DNA of 64,000 nucleotides from Eupeodes corollae (lineage: Eukaryota > Arthropoda > Insecta > Diptera > Syrphidae), in the NCBI RefSeq assembly GCF_945859685.1, contig NC_079147.1:10767289-10831288 (forward strand). The letters run 5' to 3'. The notes below the pieces were generated by a model. It was not told where the DNA came from. It worked only from the letters and a program-made list of their open reading frames with translations, and did no database searches. Made by a program: the position numbers and the translations under genes. This document shows positions 1-10,861 of this stretch, piece after piece; within the stretch, counting starts at the first letter, position 1; each line of letters starts with the position of its first letter.

Positions 1-469
1 AAAAGCTGAGTTTCTAAGGACAGCAAAAATACTTTATTTGTCATAGCTTTTTCGATTAACCGAAAACTAGTTTGATGACAGCTTTTATTTCAGCTTAAGC
101 TTTTATGCATGTGAAACAAAAATAGACTATGTTCGGCAGCTGAGTATAAATAATATAAAACACCAACCATTTATAAAAATTGGTTCAAAAAGCACGAAGA
201 TGTCTTTCATAAGTCTTCTCATTTTCCATAAATACAATTCTTTAAATGTTTATGGAACACATGTGGCATCTGAGTAAAGAATGCAGATAGTTAACTTAGA
301 TTTCAGTTTGATGTAGGATAAGACGTTGGAGTAGAACACACTGCAGTGTACAGAACTGTTAAGTACACTTCGTGCCACATGAACAGGGACAAGCTTTTTT
401 TGTTTTTTATTTTCTGATATTTCTTAAACCCTTAGGTTTTTTTTAGAAACCTAAATGTGGAACAGATAA
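1..469. other. Noncoding flank, nothing recognised
   Basis: AT-rich sequence without a convincing coding frame, repeat or RNA gene. The degraded 3' part of the neighbouring Tc3-like relic may reach into the right edge. Confidence 0.4.
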
Positions 470-1150
470 GATATGTATTAAATTTATATTTCAATCATTG
501 TTCACCAAATTTTTCAGACAACTGAGAGAAAGCTTATTCCAGAATCGATTTTAAGTGGTTTCTGTCATTTTAGAGCTTTAAAAATCCAGTTCCACTGCCC
601 CCATTGTTCCCCATTCCATTACACCACCTCCTATGGAGTGCCGTTTTTCAAGTTAGATTTCTTACTTTCTAAAATCATGAAAATGTTAGCTATATCCATC
701 AGGTTCGTCCAAATAGTTTGTTTGCATTGGAAAAGACGACTCTATGGCAAGCTTGGCTTGCAAAAGTAAGGCCTTGTCTCTTGCACGCATCACTCAATGG
801 TGTTTTTTTTCTTAAATATTGGTTTCGTATATGGTCTGCCTTTTGTATCACCCAAGCAACTGTCAATCTACTACCATTTACCCGAACTTCTGACTTGATT
901 TTACTAATGCAAAGCCTAGAATTTGAAGCGGCTCTCACTATGGCCCGCCTTTCCTGAAATGTTGTGGCTTTCTTGACACTTCCTTTGTGTATTTTCTTCA
1001 AACCTCTCTGTGTCTTGAGGTAGTTGTATACAACATTTGAACTTCTTCTAATTTTGCTGGCTATAAGACGAATGTTTTCGTCGAGATTCTAGTAAGCTCA
1101 AATTAAAACTATTTCCTCCTTTCTTAGACCCTTATCTTGACCCATACTTC
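470..1150 (-). pseudogene. Tc3-like (Tc1/mariner) transposase relic
   Basis: Read on the minus strand from about 1145, the first frame starts MGQDKGLRKEEIV and continues after breaks into a 100-residue open stretch (1001-699) containing ERRAIVRAASNS, LTVAWVIQKADHIRNQ and a DACKRQGLTFA segment. This order (N-terminal helix-turn-helix, the RAASNS element, then the K..R..FA motif before the catalytic domain) is that of Tc3-type transposases. Further downstream on the minus strand GGGVMEWGTMG resembles the conserved GGG.VMVWG block of the catalytic domain, but stops and frameshifts separate it. No terminal inverted repeats were found. It is a dead copy; the family assignment is by motif recognition only. 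Confidence 0.7.
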
Positions 1151-1567
1151 TTGATTCTATTAAATCAATACTCGTACTAAGCCAACTAGCAATCAGAGTA
1201 TTCTTTTATCTGATTTGAAACACGTTAATAGGTAAAAACGGAAGCAGCCTGTTCCTATTCATGTGACACTAAGTGTATGTGCAAAAAAGGTTTTGGAAGT
1301 GAGCCATTTCCACCATTTCGTACATACAGACAAGGAAAGTAAAAGGCGATACAATATTTGTTCCCTGAAGACTTGGCGCTGTCGAGTTGCCCATAATCCT
1401 ATTTCCATTTCCGATTTCTTGAAGACTACATTAATCGAAAAGATTTCTACTGTTACACAATTCCATATACATATTTATTTTAATATAGCTAAAAGTCTAT
1501 ATTTTTTCAAATTCTATTCAAAGTATAGGTTCATTCATTTCGTGGTTTCAAGTAAATACTACTGTCA

Positions 1568-2540
1568 GTTAACTTACTTACTCCATTAAGGTCGGTCTTA
1601 AGCCCATGATGAACCTGGGCCTCAACCGCAACATGCTTCTCCATTTATCTCGGTTCCTAGCTAGTAGTCTCTAGTTTTGCAACCCATGTCCAAGTTCGTT
1701 GAGGTCCCCTTCCACCAGAATCGCTGTTTTCTTCTACTGCACATCCCCTCAAGAATGATTTCGAAGACCTTTCCGACTGGATAGTTGATGACCATTCGCT
1801 CCTCATGATCGAGCCATCTAATTCGTTGGGCTTTTATTCTTTTGACCAGATCAGTTTCGCTATACAGCCAGTCCAGTTCGTTTGTATCTTTTCGTCCACT
1901 CTCCATCTATGCAGACAGAACCAGAAATCACCCGACAATTTTTCTCCCAAAGCATCATCTTGCCAAGGTCCAAGCTTCAAGGCTATAAATGAAATCTGGA
2001 ATGATGAGTGTCCTATAGATAGTGATTCTGGATGCTCAACAGAGGACTTTACTACTCAATTGCCTTCTAAATCCAAAAAGAAGCGATTTGCAATTTATTC
2101 TCTGTTTGATTTCAGAGCTGGTGTCGTTGTCTGAATTTAAAGCAGTGTTAAGGTAGACAAAGTCCTTAACTACCTCAAAGTTCTAGGTAGCCATTTTGAT
2201 ATTTTATCCAAAAAGGTTCATTCAAAGTCCTGTTTTGATGACAGCATATACTTGGTCTTGAACACAAAACTTATATTCTCCGCATTCGTCGCAACATCGT
2301 CCACTGACATCACGCTTTGTTTTTCAAATTATGGCAATATCATTAGCGCATCCAAGTAATTGGGCGAACCTTTGGAAGATTGTGCATCTAATATTGACTA
2401 TTGAGTTTTGCACAATTCTTTCCAAAACGATGTTGAAGAAGTCTAAAACCTTTTTTGACATCATAAGCATCGATGAAATCAGACCATGATAGGCCAGCGT
2501 GCATTCCCCATCGTCATTCTGCATTCTGCGCTATAACGTT
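1568..2540 (-). pseudogene. RTE-like LINE, 3' half (copy 1), decayed
   Basis: Minus-strand fragments match the C-terminal part of an insect endonuclease-reverse transcriptase: KTKYMLSSKQDFE near 2250, then RIKAQRIRWLDHEERM and KVFE within 1906-1661 (81 residues open). The same order of motifs occurs in the better copy at 17018-19020, for example VKVNRLRWLGH. Stops and frameshifts break it repeatedly. The 3' end lies next to a TTACTTACT tract (about 1571-1581 on the plus strand), matching the tail of the other two copies. Clade placement (RTE or a relative) is an inference. Confidence 0.65.
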
Positions 2541-2654
2541 ACACTTGTCAAAATCAGTTGTCATATAAAGTTCTATAATATTAATTGAATATTTGCTATT
2601 TCCCATAACAATAGAAGAGCCGATTAAAACTATTTAAATTTACTTCAATCTTAG

Positions 2655-2990
2655 CCACTTCTCCCGCATTACGTGATACTTATTGTGAGCACAATCGGCC
2701 AAAAACGCAAGCAAATAAAACAATTGTGAAAAAACTTGAATACTTTCCATTGTCGAAAATATTGCTCCTCCAAGTGCAAATGTTCCTGATGATCCAAATT
2801 AAAGAACTTCCCGCCGTCCATAACATCAATAAAACGCTACTTCGGTTTTAGAACCGATGTTTTGCAGAGTATTGTTTTAAACGATGAGTCACATTTTCTC
2901 GTGTCGAATCCACGTGACATAATTTCACGATTTAATATTAAAAGCCAACAAACGTGTGTTTCTCCGAGACACCACCGAAATGCGCCCAAA
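2655..2990 (+). pseudogene. Possible mariner-like transposase relic
   Basis: A weak match only. The frame contains LNDESHFLVSN (about 2877-2910), which resembles the first catalytic block of mariner-family transposases (FSDEAHF in the copies at 31-33 kb). Upstream, a segment reading like NGRPKTQANKTIVKKLE may be the linker region. Frames are broken and no inverted repeats were seen. It could be chance similarity. Confidence 0.25.
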
Positions 2991-4200
2991 AAGCCCTTGA
3001 AGCACTTGAATTATGGATTTGAATTACCTGTCTTTGGTCATTCATATTTATCTTCTTTTGTTTCTTTCCAACCTAGGAATTGTATTTCTTCAGGCCTCTA
3101 TGCACTACATATTTTTAAATGAAATTATGCGTCTTCTTATTTTTCACATTAAATTGGAAACTTTATATTTTTAAACGTGCTTTCCTTAAAAAGTTAAACA
3201 ACAATTTACAATTCTGTTTTGTATAATAACAATATGAAATCATACCTTAAATTAAAAAAAATACTTTGAGCAATTTACCTTTGTTGCAATGTATTTATAT
3301 TTACCCATTGGAAACTGAAGCTTCATTGGCAAAAATTTATAAAACTAATTTTAACCTTTTTGATGGGTTTTAAGGTACAAACTACAATTATATCAAAAAC
3401 ATGCTTTGGACCCAAAATACTTTGGTTGCCATTTGCCGTTTTGAATCAACTTTAAAAGTTTCATTATTTCGGCAACACCATTAAACCAACATCTTTAAGA
3501 ATTTATGATATTTACAAAATTCACATAAAATAAATCATAACTGAACCAAAAAAAACTTTTACAATATTGTGAATAAATCTTAATAATAAATTGATTTGTT
3601 TTCATAAAAATCAAACATATACCCAAAAAAAAAATTATCTATGCTAAAATATTGTCTTGCATATAAATTTCCCAAAATCAATACGTTATGATTTATGTAA
3701 TTTTACTTAACTCAAATAAATATTGACTGAAAATCAATTTTTTCTAACCCAATGAAGTTCTTTCTTTACCAAAAAATATACGAATACGAGTTGAGGCTTA
3801 TAAAGTTGAATATAAACATCAACATAAATAAACATAAATACTAAATAAAATTCCATGAAACTTCTTCTTTTTCTCCGGGTTGAAACAAAATCCCTTACTT
3901 CATTACATTTTTTCTTTTCGTTAGTACCAATTTATTTATGGTTTTCGTCTTGTTTTTTCCTCCTTAACCAAGCCAATTTCATTCTATTGGATATCCTTAT
4001 AGTTTTTCTTTACGACTATCATATAGCAATCTAGGAATAACCAAGTCATACCCATTTCCATCCCTATTCTTAGGTATTCCTATATTCCACAAACTGAATG
4101 CGGCAATCCCTTATGAAATAAATATATAAGAGAATAAAAGACAAAGTTGTAATAATTTTTGGATTTTCTTTTTCTTCTTTTTTCATCTTTTCATCATCAG
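2991..4200. other. AT-rich noncoding region, putative intron side of the exon at 4201
   Basis: No coding frame, RNA gene or mobile element recognised. The right end has a pyrimidine-rich run (about 4166-4193) ending in CATCATCAG at 4200, a good 3' splice-site context for the adjoining open exon. Confidence 0.4.
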
Positions 4201-4415
4201 AACCAAGAAGACATCAATTAGTTAAGCAAGATTCAGTTATATCATTTGCCGACCAACGTCGAGGAGGATTCTTACAGAAGCAGGACTCCATCATCGGATG
4301 TCCTACTCGCAATGAAGGAGCTGCCGTCGGTCATCATGTATCGATCCTCAAGAAAACAGATTCCCAGTCCAGCAATGGCAATTCACCCCGCAGAAATATT
4401 GAGTTCTCTGAGTAA
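4201..4415 (+). CDS. Probable terminal coding exon of an unidentified host gene
   Basis: A pyrimidine-rich tract and CAG end at 4200. From 4203 the frame (exon begins with two bases of a split codon) is open for 70 codons to a TAA at 4413-4415. The peptide is polar and protein-like, with the pattern KQDSVISF ... LQKQDSIIGCP ... HVSILKKTDSQSS ... NIEFSE at the end; the KQDS motif occurs twice about 27 residues apart. It is richer in GC than its surroundings. Another frame (4246-4485) is also open but less protein-like and has no splice context. Serine-rich cytoplasmic tails of membrane proteins often look like this, but the gene was not recognised. No upstream exon was found in the window. Confidence 0.5.
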
Positions 4416-5334
4416 AGCATCCTACCTAAACTCAAACCTTGACTTAGCCCAAAATGGTCTCACTTTCCTCCCACAAATAAATTAAAAATCCACTCTCTTC
4501 TCTTCACAACATCATCATAATGATGATTATGATGATGATAATGATGATGATGTTGATATTGATGTTGATGGAGAATTTGATACAATCCAATATTTGCTGC
4601 TACCGTTTACAGAAAAATAACAAAAAAAAAACAACTACTATAGTCGGCTCAGGGAAAACGTTCGGTAAGGAAGCGTTTGGTTACTTTAACTAAAAAAACA
4701 ACAAAATAAATAAAAATAAATACAAAAATAAACTTAAAAACAAATTGTGATTTTGTCCAAGATACTTGTGAGGTCTAGAGAAATGTACCTAATTGTAATT
4801 TTGTAGAAGTTTGTAAGAAGTTTGTAAAATGAAAACACAAAAAAAATATAAATGAAAACATACAAAAATTGAAAATACGAAAAAAAAAACTAAAACTAAT
4901 GAAAAGATACATTGGATAAGGCAGCAAATATTTTGTTAAGATACAATAGTTGAGGAACAGAAAAGAGTATTATAATAGTACGGTATAAGGCCTGAGCTAA
5001 AAAGAAATATACAAACAGAACTTGAATAGTTTCATTTTATTAGTTTAACTTTTCTTTGTTTTTCTTTTATCCAAAGCAATTATCATATTTTATCAAGTCT
5101 TATTATTCTGCCTGTGAATGTTGAAAATATTGAAAGAACTTACTTTGAAACAGTCTTAGAAATAAGCCAATTACAATAAGTCCCGAGAACATGAATTTGA
5201 AAAAAGACATTTCAATGGTTATAGTCGTATTTATAAACACTAAATAGAGGCTTAGTATAGTACCAATGCCTCTGAATGCCAAAAACTTATTTGTATGTTA
5301 TTTTAACTTAAAGGCTTCTAGGAGTTTTAATCTT
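4416..5334 (+). other. AT-rich stretch, possible 3' UTR of the exon at 4201
   Basis: Follows the putative stop codon directly. It holds a GAT/ATG-rich tract, many A-runs and several AATAAA-like hexamers, as in a long fly 3' UTR, and no coding frame. The UTR assignment depends on the exon being real. Confidence 0.35.
4514..4571 (+). repeat. Imperfect (GAT)n microsatellite
   Basis: A run of ATGATGATTATGATGATGAT-like trinucleotides continuing into GTTGATATTGATGTTGATG. Confidence 0.8.
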
Positions 5335-5575
5335 TGGAGTGATGGTAAGTGTGTAAGACTGCCATGTCAGAAGTCTACATTTAATCCCTACCAGTGACAC
5401 CTACAAGTTTGGTTTTATTGATTGACAAATTTTCTAAGAGTAATCGCTGTTATGAAAAAATGCTTCTCAAATAAGCCGCTGGGATTCACCTTTTAGCATA
5501 GAAATTGTAGGTCCCCTCCATTCCTGCTACAAGTCGCACACGGGAATGTTTAGAAATTGTGTAAGTCACCAAATT
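5335..5575 (+). mobile_element. tRNA-derived SINE, diverged copy
   Basis: Begins with GTGATGGTAAGTGTGTAAGAC, the counterpart of the tRNA-like head at 27240, then the body blocks AAGAGTAATCG, ATGAAAAAATGCTTCT, AAATAAGCCG, TGTAGGTCCCCTCC and CGCACACGGGAATG in the same order as the better copy at 27233-27527. The B box is degenerate and the copy stops near AAGTCACCAAATTAA, before the GCGCCACC 3' end. It is an old, 3'-truncated insertion. Confidence 0.75.
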
Positions 5576-5750
5576 AATTTTTGATTTTAAATGTACGTTA
5601 ACTTGAATAGACCCTACGTAACTATTTAACAGTTAAGAAGTTGAACCAATAGATCGGGAAAAGATTAGAATTGTTATTGAATTAAAGAAATAAAGAAATA
5701 AACATAAAAACGTGCTTCCAAAAATGACACGGACTTCTGTTTGATTTTAC

Positions 5751-6100
5751 TTACTTACTAACTAAAGGTGGCGCTACGTCCTGTGTTAACTATATAGCCC
5801 GTACAGCTCGTCGTTCCATATTTTTTCGAGGTGCTTTCATCGGCTTTTTTCATAGTCCATGCTTCTTCACTGTAAAGCACGACGGGAATAATGATGGTCT
5901 TATATAGCGACACTTTGATCGCTTGAGAGAGGTCATCCTGCACAAACGGTCGAGTTTTGCAGGGATGGCAAAACAAGACACTGCTCTATACAGCTTGTCC
6001 CTTTAGATGCTGTCATATGCGGCCTTCCGTAATGTGAATATTTGATCGTTTGTCAAATCTTGCGCTTGAAATCTCTAACTATGAAATATTAGAGTCTTTC
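5751..6100 (-). pseudogene. RTE-like LINE fragment (copy 2)
   Basis: The minus-strand frame 5976-5758 contains VSLYKTIIIPVVLYSEEAWT, matching LLYKTLIIPVLLYGAEAWT in the copy at 17 kb: the conserved segment after the RT active site. Upstream remnants to about 6090 are frameshifted. The 3' end is GCGCCACCTTTAGTTAG followed by a GTAA-type tail (TTACTTACTTAC on the plus strand at 5751-5760). The copy is short and 5'-truncated. Confidence 0.7.
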
Positions 6101-6278
6101 GTTCATCACTCAGTTACAGTCTTGGTTTTCGTTGTTAGATTTCTTAAAAAGCAACACATATGTATTTAAGGATATGTTAGGTTAGATTAAAGTGGCTGCG
6201 AATAATAATAATCCACACACTTAGGCCAATAGAAAAGTCCCATTGTGATACCGCATGAATCTAGAGAGTTACTTCCCA

Positions 6279-7155
6279 CTAGTCGAACCATTTTGAGCTT
6301 TTCATAAAGCGAAGGAGATATTTGATATCCTTTTTAGCTAGTTCACCGGGATTATCAAAAGAGTATTCTCCCAGATGAAGTTTGCGTCTTAGTGAAAGAG
6401 CAGGGCAAGTGCAGAGGAGGTGAGAGATTGTTTCCTCTTCTTCTTCGTCCATACAGCTCCTGCAGAAGTCATTTGAGGCTACACCAAGTCGTATTGCGTG
6501 TCTGCCTATAAGATAGTGCCCCGTAAGGACACCCATCAGGGAGCTAATATTAAGTCTGCTTTGAGATAACAAACAGTGAAAGCCATATGAGTTTTGTGGC
6601 TGCGCATGTTGGTAAATTGTGAAACCTAGAGTTTGCTATCGCAAAAGCTGTTTCTTTTAGCAGAAGTTTACATGCAGCTATCGGTATACCTATCTTCTCG
6701 GTTTTAGCGAGTTCATCGGCTACAATTTCCTGTGTTGTCTCTGTGGCCCTGCACCCAACAGAGGTGAATGTTAAATTGCTGCGCCATCTCCATAAGAGAC
6801 GATCGACAATCGAGGCCGTTAGAGATTTGGTTGAGACACCGTCAAGGGATTTGATAGCAGCCTGAGTGTCAGAGAAGATGCGGATATCAGGAGTTGATAT
6901 CACGTTTTCTCTTAGCCAGGGGAGAACCTCTTTGATCGCTAAAATTTCCGCTTGGAAGACGCTACAATTATTAGGGAGCCCAAGACCCTCATTTGTCTTG
7001 GATCCATCTGTATAAAAATGAATACCTTTGCTATCCAGGAGTTTTTTGTCTTCCCATTCATCTCTGGATGGAATGGATACCTGGAAGTTTTTTCCAAATA
7101 GAAGTTTAGGAATAGTGTAGTCTATGTTCTTTGGTATAGAACCAAAGAGCTTCAA
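6279..7155 (-). pseudogene. LINE A ORF2: RNase H domain and C-terminal zinc-knuckle-like motif
   Basis: Two minus-strand frames, 7155-6550 and 6572-6279, overlap with a frameshift. The first contains the RNase H signature: IHFYTDGSKTNEGLG (first Asp), VFQAEILAIKEVLPWL (Glu), IRIFSDTQAAIKSL (Asp) and ADELAK (last Asp). The second contains CRSCMDEEEEETISHLLCTC, the cysteine/histidine motif common after RNase H in this LINE group. RNase H would remove RNA from the cDNA hybrid during target-primed reverse transcription. Compared with the copy at 47.3 kb the segment after KTNEG is shorter here. Non-functional without the RT. Confidence 0.8.
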
Positions 7156-7307
7156 AATGATGGAGTGCCCCGCACAATAAGTGTGAATTGGATGTATCTA
7201 TGGTCGGAGAACGAGTTCTCTTTCGATACTCTCCAACTCATTATTTTGAGAGATTTAACGAGACAAGAGTCAAATCTAAAACTTCTTGTCGATTTTTAGT
7301 GACCAGA

Positions 7308-7665
7308 TTAGATTACCAGATTAGTTGTTAAAATATAATCAAAATGAGACTCACCTCTGTTATTTGTATCGGTACTACCCCATGTAGTATGGTGCGCATT
7401 GGCGTCACAACCGATAATTTTGGTTTGTTTTCTGTCTTGTTGATTCAGCGACTTTTCCAAATGGTACCAGGCATTGGGCCCTGGTGGGCACAATCCAGGG
7501 CTCTTGGATGAGAACGACATCTTCTCCAGTTTTTGTCCGGCGGAGAAGAAGAGAGGCCGAAGCCGTTTTAGAGTGTTGGTCTATCAGATCAGACGAAGAG
7601 GAACCTAATAGTTCATCTTGTTCCTCACTGGGAAGAGCTTTGTCGTTTGAGTCATCGGTCTCCAT
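7308..7665 (-). pseudogene. LINE A ORF2: apurinic-type endonuclease remnant
   Basis: Minus-strand frames 7665-7405 and 7520-7308 are offset by a frameshift. GEDVVLIQEPWI is the N-terminal catalytic QEPW block of the LINE endonuclease, and IIGCDANAHHTTWGSTD with NNRGE is the GD.N.HH..WG block with its catalytic Asp and Asn. Segments between and after them are deleted; the sequence then joins almost directly to the RNase H part at 7155. Confidence 0.75.
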
Positions 7666-7688
7666 TAGGAATAAACTTTTGACGTTTT

Positions 7689-7895
7689 CAAAAGAAGAGT
7701 GTGCTGCGACAGAAGAGGGCCCTCCACATTTTCATCCAGATCCAAGGATGGGAAGGTGATGATAGCACTAGGATTATCTACGTTCGGAAGAAGACTGTGT
7801 TGCGACAGAAGAGGGCACAGATACTCGTACATCAACATCCACATCCAAGGAAGGGAAGGTGATAGTAACACTGGGACCACCTACGTCTTGCGACA
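7689..7895 (-). repeat. Two-unit tandem duplication at the LINE A ORF1/ORF2 junction
   Basis: On the plus strand GAAGAGTGTGCTGCGACAGA...GGGAAGGTGATGATAGCAC... is followed by GAAGACTGTGTTGCGACAGA...GGGAAGGTGATAGTAACAC..., a diverged repeat of roughly 107 bp. It encodes a repeated VATQSS/ITFPSLD-type peptide near the ORF1 C-terminus. Confidence 0.7.
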
Positions 7896-8039
7896 CAGCT
7901 TTTAAAAAGGGTTGTGGAGGCTCGCATGAAACGTCTACCTAATCTTTTTTATGTATACGTAGCGTTACTGTCTCGGAACCGTATCTTATCACTCCCTCAA
8001 CTCGCGCCAGAGAAGCTACAGAGTCTTTATTGATTACGA

Positions 8040-8980
8040 TAATCGCACTTCGATAAAGACCCTTTGGCTCCTCCAGTTTCGCGATCATTCAGTCGTGACA
8101 AAGGAGGTACGGGTTGCTGATCTTAATCATCTCACGTATGTCCTCAGGACATGAGGGTTCTTTAGGGATGTAAGCGCGAGCTCTCGGCCTGCATGGAATA
8201 TCTTCCTTTGCAATGACATCGAGTTTTGCGCCTGCCCAAACTTCGCCCAGCATGCCGATAGCAAGCGTATAAAGATCACGTGACCTCTGATCGTTACAAG
8301 CGATTAGTTTGGCCACCGCTTGTTACAGGCGGTGGACCCGGATGATCTCGCATAACTTTAAAGAAACCAACCGATAGCCGCTGTTTCACCATCTGCCAAC
8401 GGTCAAAAGTAATCGGGCCATCAATATTGCTTCTATCAATGACCGCAACTATCATTTTGTTGGATTCCTTAAGTACATCACTAAAAGGTTTAGTGAGAGG
8501 TAATCTAGTAATGTTCGGAGTGATGGTGTTCTGCACTTTGTGCTTTTTAGGGACGGGACCTTTGTCGCTTTGACGTGTAGTCGTAGCGACTAGTTTTGTC
8601 TAGAATGGATTTAGCCCACTCCTGCCTCTTGCTAAGGATGGGATTACTTCCATCCTCAAATGTTGAACCAGGGGATTTGAGAATCCTCATCGCATAGCGC
8701 CGTTGTTTATAAGAGCTCCTAAGAGCATTCTGGAGAGGTTTACTCTCTTTAGTAGTGGAAAGATCATTATTCACGAACTTTCCACTACCGACCTGAGAAA
8801 GCGTTTTCGTCAGTGATACATGATGTACCGTACTAGAAGATGGGCAGTGACTTCTCCGATGTTTGGCACAGGTGCAACGACAGCCGTCGTTGCCGCCGAA
8901 CTGCTGCCCGGTGAAACTGGAGTACCGGTACCGGTTTGACGTTTTTGCTTTTGTTTATGGTTTTGTTTAAAATTTTCCAT
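8040..8980 (-). pseudogene. LINE A ORF1 (DUF4780-like), broken
   Basis: Starts on the minus strand at MENFKQNHKQKQKRQTGTGT (8980), then a Ser/Ala-rich linker and a stop near 8818. Downstream frames 8774-8547, 8536-8294 and 8316-8089 carry VAVIDRSNIDGPITFDRWQ and QRLSVGFF, followed by DQRSRDLYTLAIGMLGEVW and ARAYIP. This order resembles the DUF4780 region found in ORF1 proteins of insect LINEs, thought to be nucleic-acid-binding. At least three frame breaks. Confidence 0.65.
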
Positions 8981-9280
8981 TTGATTCCCACGAGTAGGCG
9001 AAGTGGGGGGTCGTATAACACCTTAGATCCAGCACAATTGGGAAGTTCAATTAAGGGAAATGTTTTGGAAAAAGGAGAGACGAACAGCAATTAAGACATA
9101 AGCGTCCCAGGAAGGAAACAAGGTATTGACAGACAGTGATGCACTATATTCAGGGAATAAGGAGCCATCAGATAGCATAATAGCACAAAGCCGTATAGGA
9201 GGGGGTAACCATTGGGAAGGGGAGGAGCTAGCGACCTTTGGTTTTAGGACTCTTCTGGAGAAATAATTCCCGAGAATCAT

Positions 9281-10861
9281 TGACCTTACTCAGCTTCTAC
9301 AACTCGAAAAGTTCGAAGCTCAGGTAGAACTTAGGGTGGTTGAAAAGTTTTCCCAGCAATCATTCTAGATGCACATTAATAGATTAGAGGTCTCTAAAAA
9401 GTCGAAGAGAATGGTCAAGAGTTATTTTCATAAAAGGGCATTCTAAATGGCAATGAAAGGAATTTATGGATTTGATTTCTTATCACTAGACAAACTTTGG
9501 ACAAAATTAACCCATCACTTATTCTTTAAAACTTTTCAATTTAATTCATCACGAAATCAAAGTTTTGTTTAAAGATATTGTTTTAATTTTTTAAATGTTA
9601 TAAAAATTAATATAAAAGATAGTTTCGTTATTCAATCTTGAAGAACTCATAGCGTCAACTATATCAAAGAATATTTTTTGGAGCCAAATTTTAAACTATT
9701 TCCTAATTATTACAATATAAATTCCCTTTTATTAAAAACGGTGCATCTGAACACATCTAGTTAGTAAGAGGTTAATCCTGCAGACTTCCAACAATTGGCC
9801 TTGGCATTTATTGATTTTCTATCAGGTTGATGACATTAATCTGAGGTGCACTTTCCAGTAAGAAGTTTCCATCTTTCCATTCTAAGAAAACAATTTGAGA
9901 CCATTGCGCATTAAACTATCTTAAGGAAATAAGAGTTTCCAATTTCCTGACTTTTCTTAGGGTTTTCTCATAATTTCTCGGGGCAGTTACGAACAACAAT
10001 CGATAAACTACTATACATTTTTCACACCATTTATATAAAGAGATTAGTTTAAAGATGTATACCTTTGACCAAAAAAAAAACCTAAGCTCCACTATTTATT
10101 ATTCATCATTATTGAACCTGACCTTTATAACTCAAAGTTCAAAACCATTTACCAGCAGATGTCTTCTTAAAACCTTTTTAAATACTTTTTCTTTTATAAT
10201 ATAAGAATGTTCAACTGACTTTAATACGTCTCCAACTAAAAGTAAAATATAATTTTAAATATTAAGCTCATTCAATAAACAATATTTTCAAGTTCAAAAA
10301 AAGGTCTCCGATATCAAAGAGCTATTATACCTTACTTTCATAGTCAACAGCATCCGTTTATAATGCAAATTAGGTATATTTATATACTTTCTGTCTACTA
10401 TCTGGACTCTTATAAGAATTTGTTAAGTTTTTATGTGGGACGGGTGTAGAAAATATTTGAATTGTTTCAGCAAATCCTTTAAAGTGAAGAAGAATGGAAT
10501 AAAGTCTTTCACAACACAAAAAAAAACACATAAATAAGTCGTTCATTTATTTGGAGTTAAAAGATTTTGTTTTTGAAATATACCAAATTAAAGCATGGAA
10601 AGGATGTGGCTGCTACGGAAATATAAATAATCATGAAAGTTGTGAAAAGTCCTTAGGCCGAAAACTAACTAACAATTAAGTATTTTATTTGACACTTCAA
10701 ATTGACAGACTAAAAAAAGTTTAATGATAAGGTTGTCAAATTACCCATAATTTTGTTCATTAAAATAAAGCTGAAATTTCAAACCAAAAAATTACAAATA
10801 AAGAATCAAAAAAGTAAAAAGCCCTTGCGCTTTTTCGTAATAAAATTTATTGTAACTTCGG
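9281..10861. other. AT-rich intergenic sequence, nothing recognised
   Basis: No convincing coding frame, RNA gene or element. The left part (to about 9450) might be 5' UTR of the LINE A copy, but there is no second copy here to compare. Confidence 0.4.

Larger units (their letters stand above)
6174..9000 (-). mobile_element. LINE family A, internally deleted copy (ORF1 + ORF2 remnants)
   Basis: Minus-strand non-LTR retrotransposon. From the 5' side it holds an ORF1 start (about 8980), ORF1 with a DUF4780-like region, an endonuclease start, and then RNase H and a C-terminal cysteine motif; the whole reverse transcriptase is missing between about 7300 and 7160. The 3' end near 6174 has GTTAGGTTAG on the plus strand. 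RNase H after RT and this ORF1 type fit the R1/I superfamily. Other copies lie at 10862-12060 and 47039-47604/61107-61430. The sub-parts are listed separately. Confidence 0.8.
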
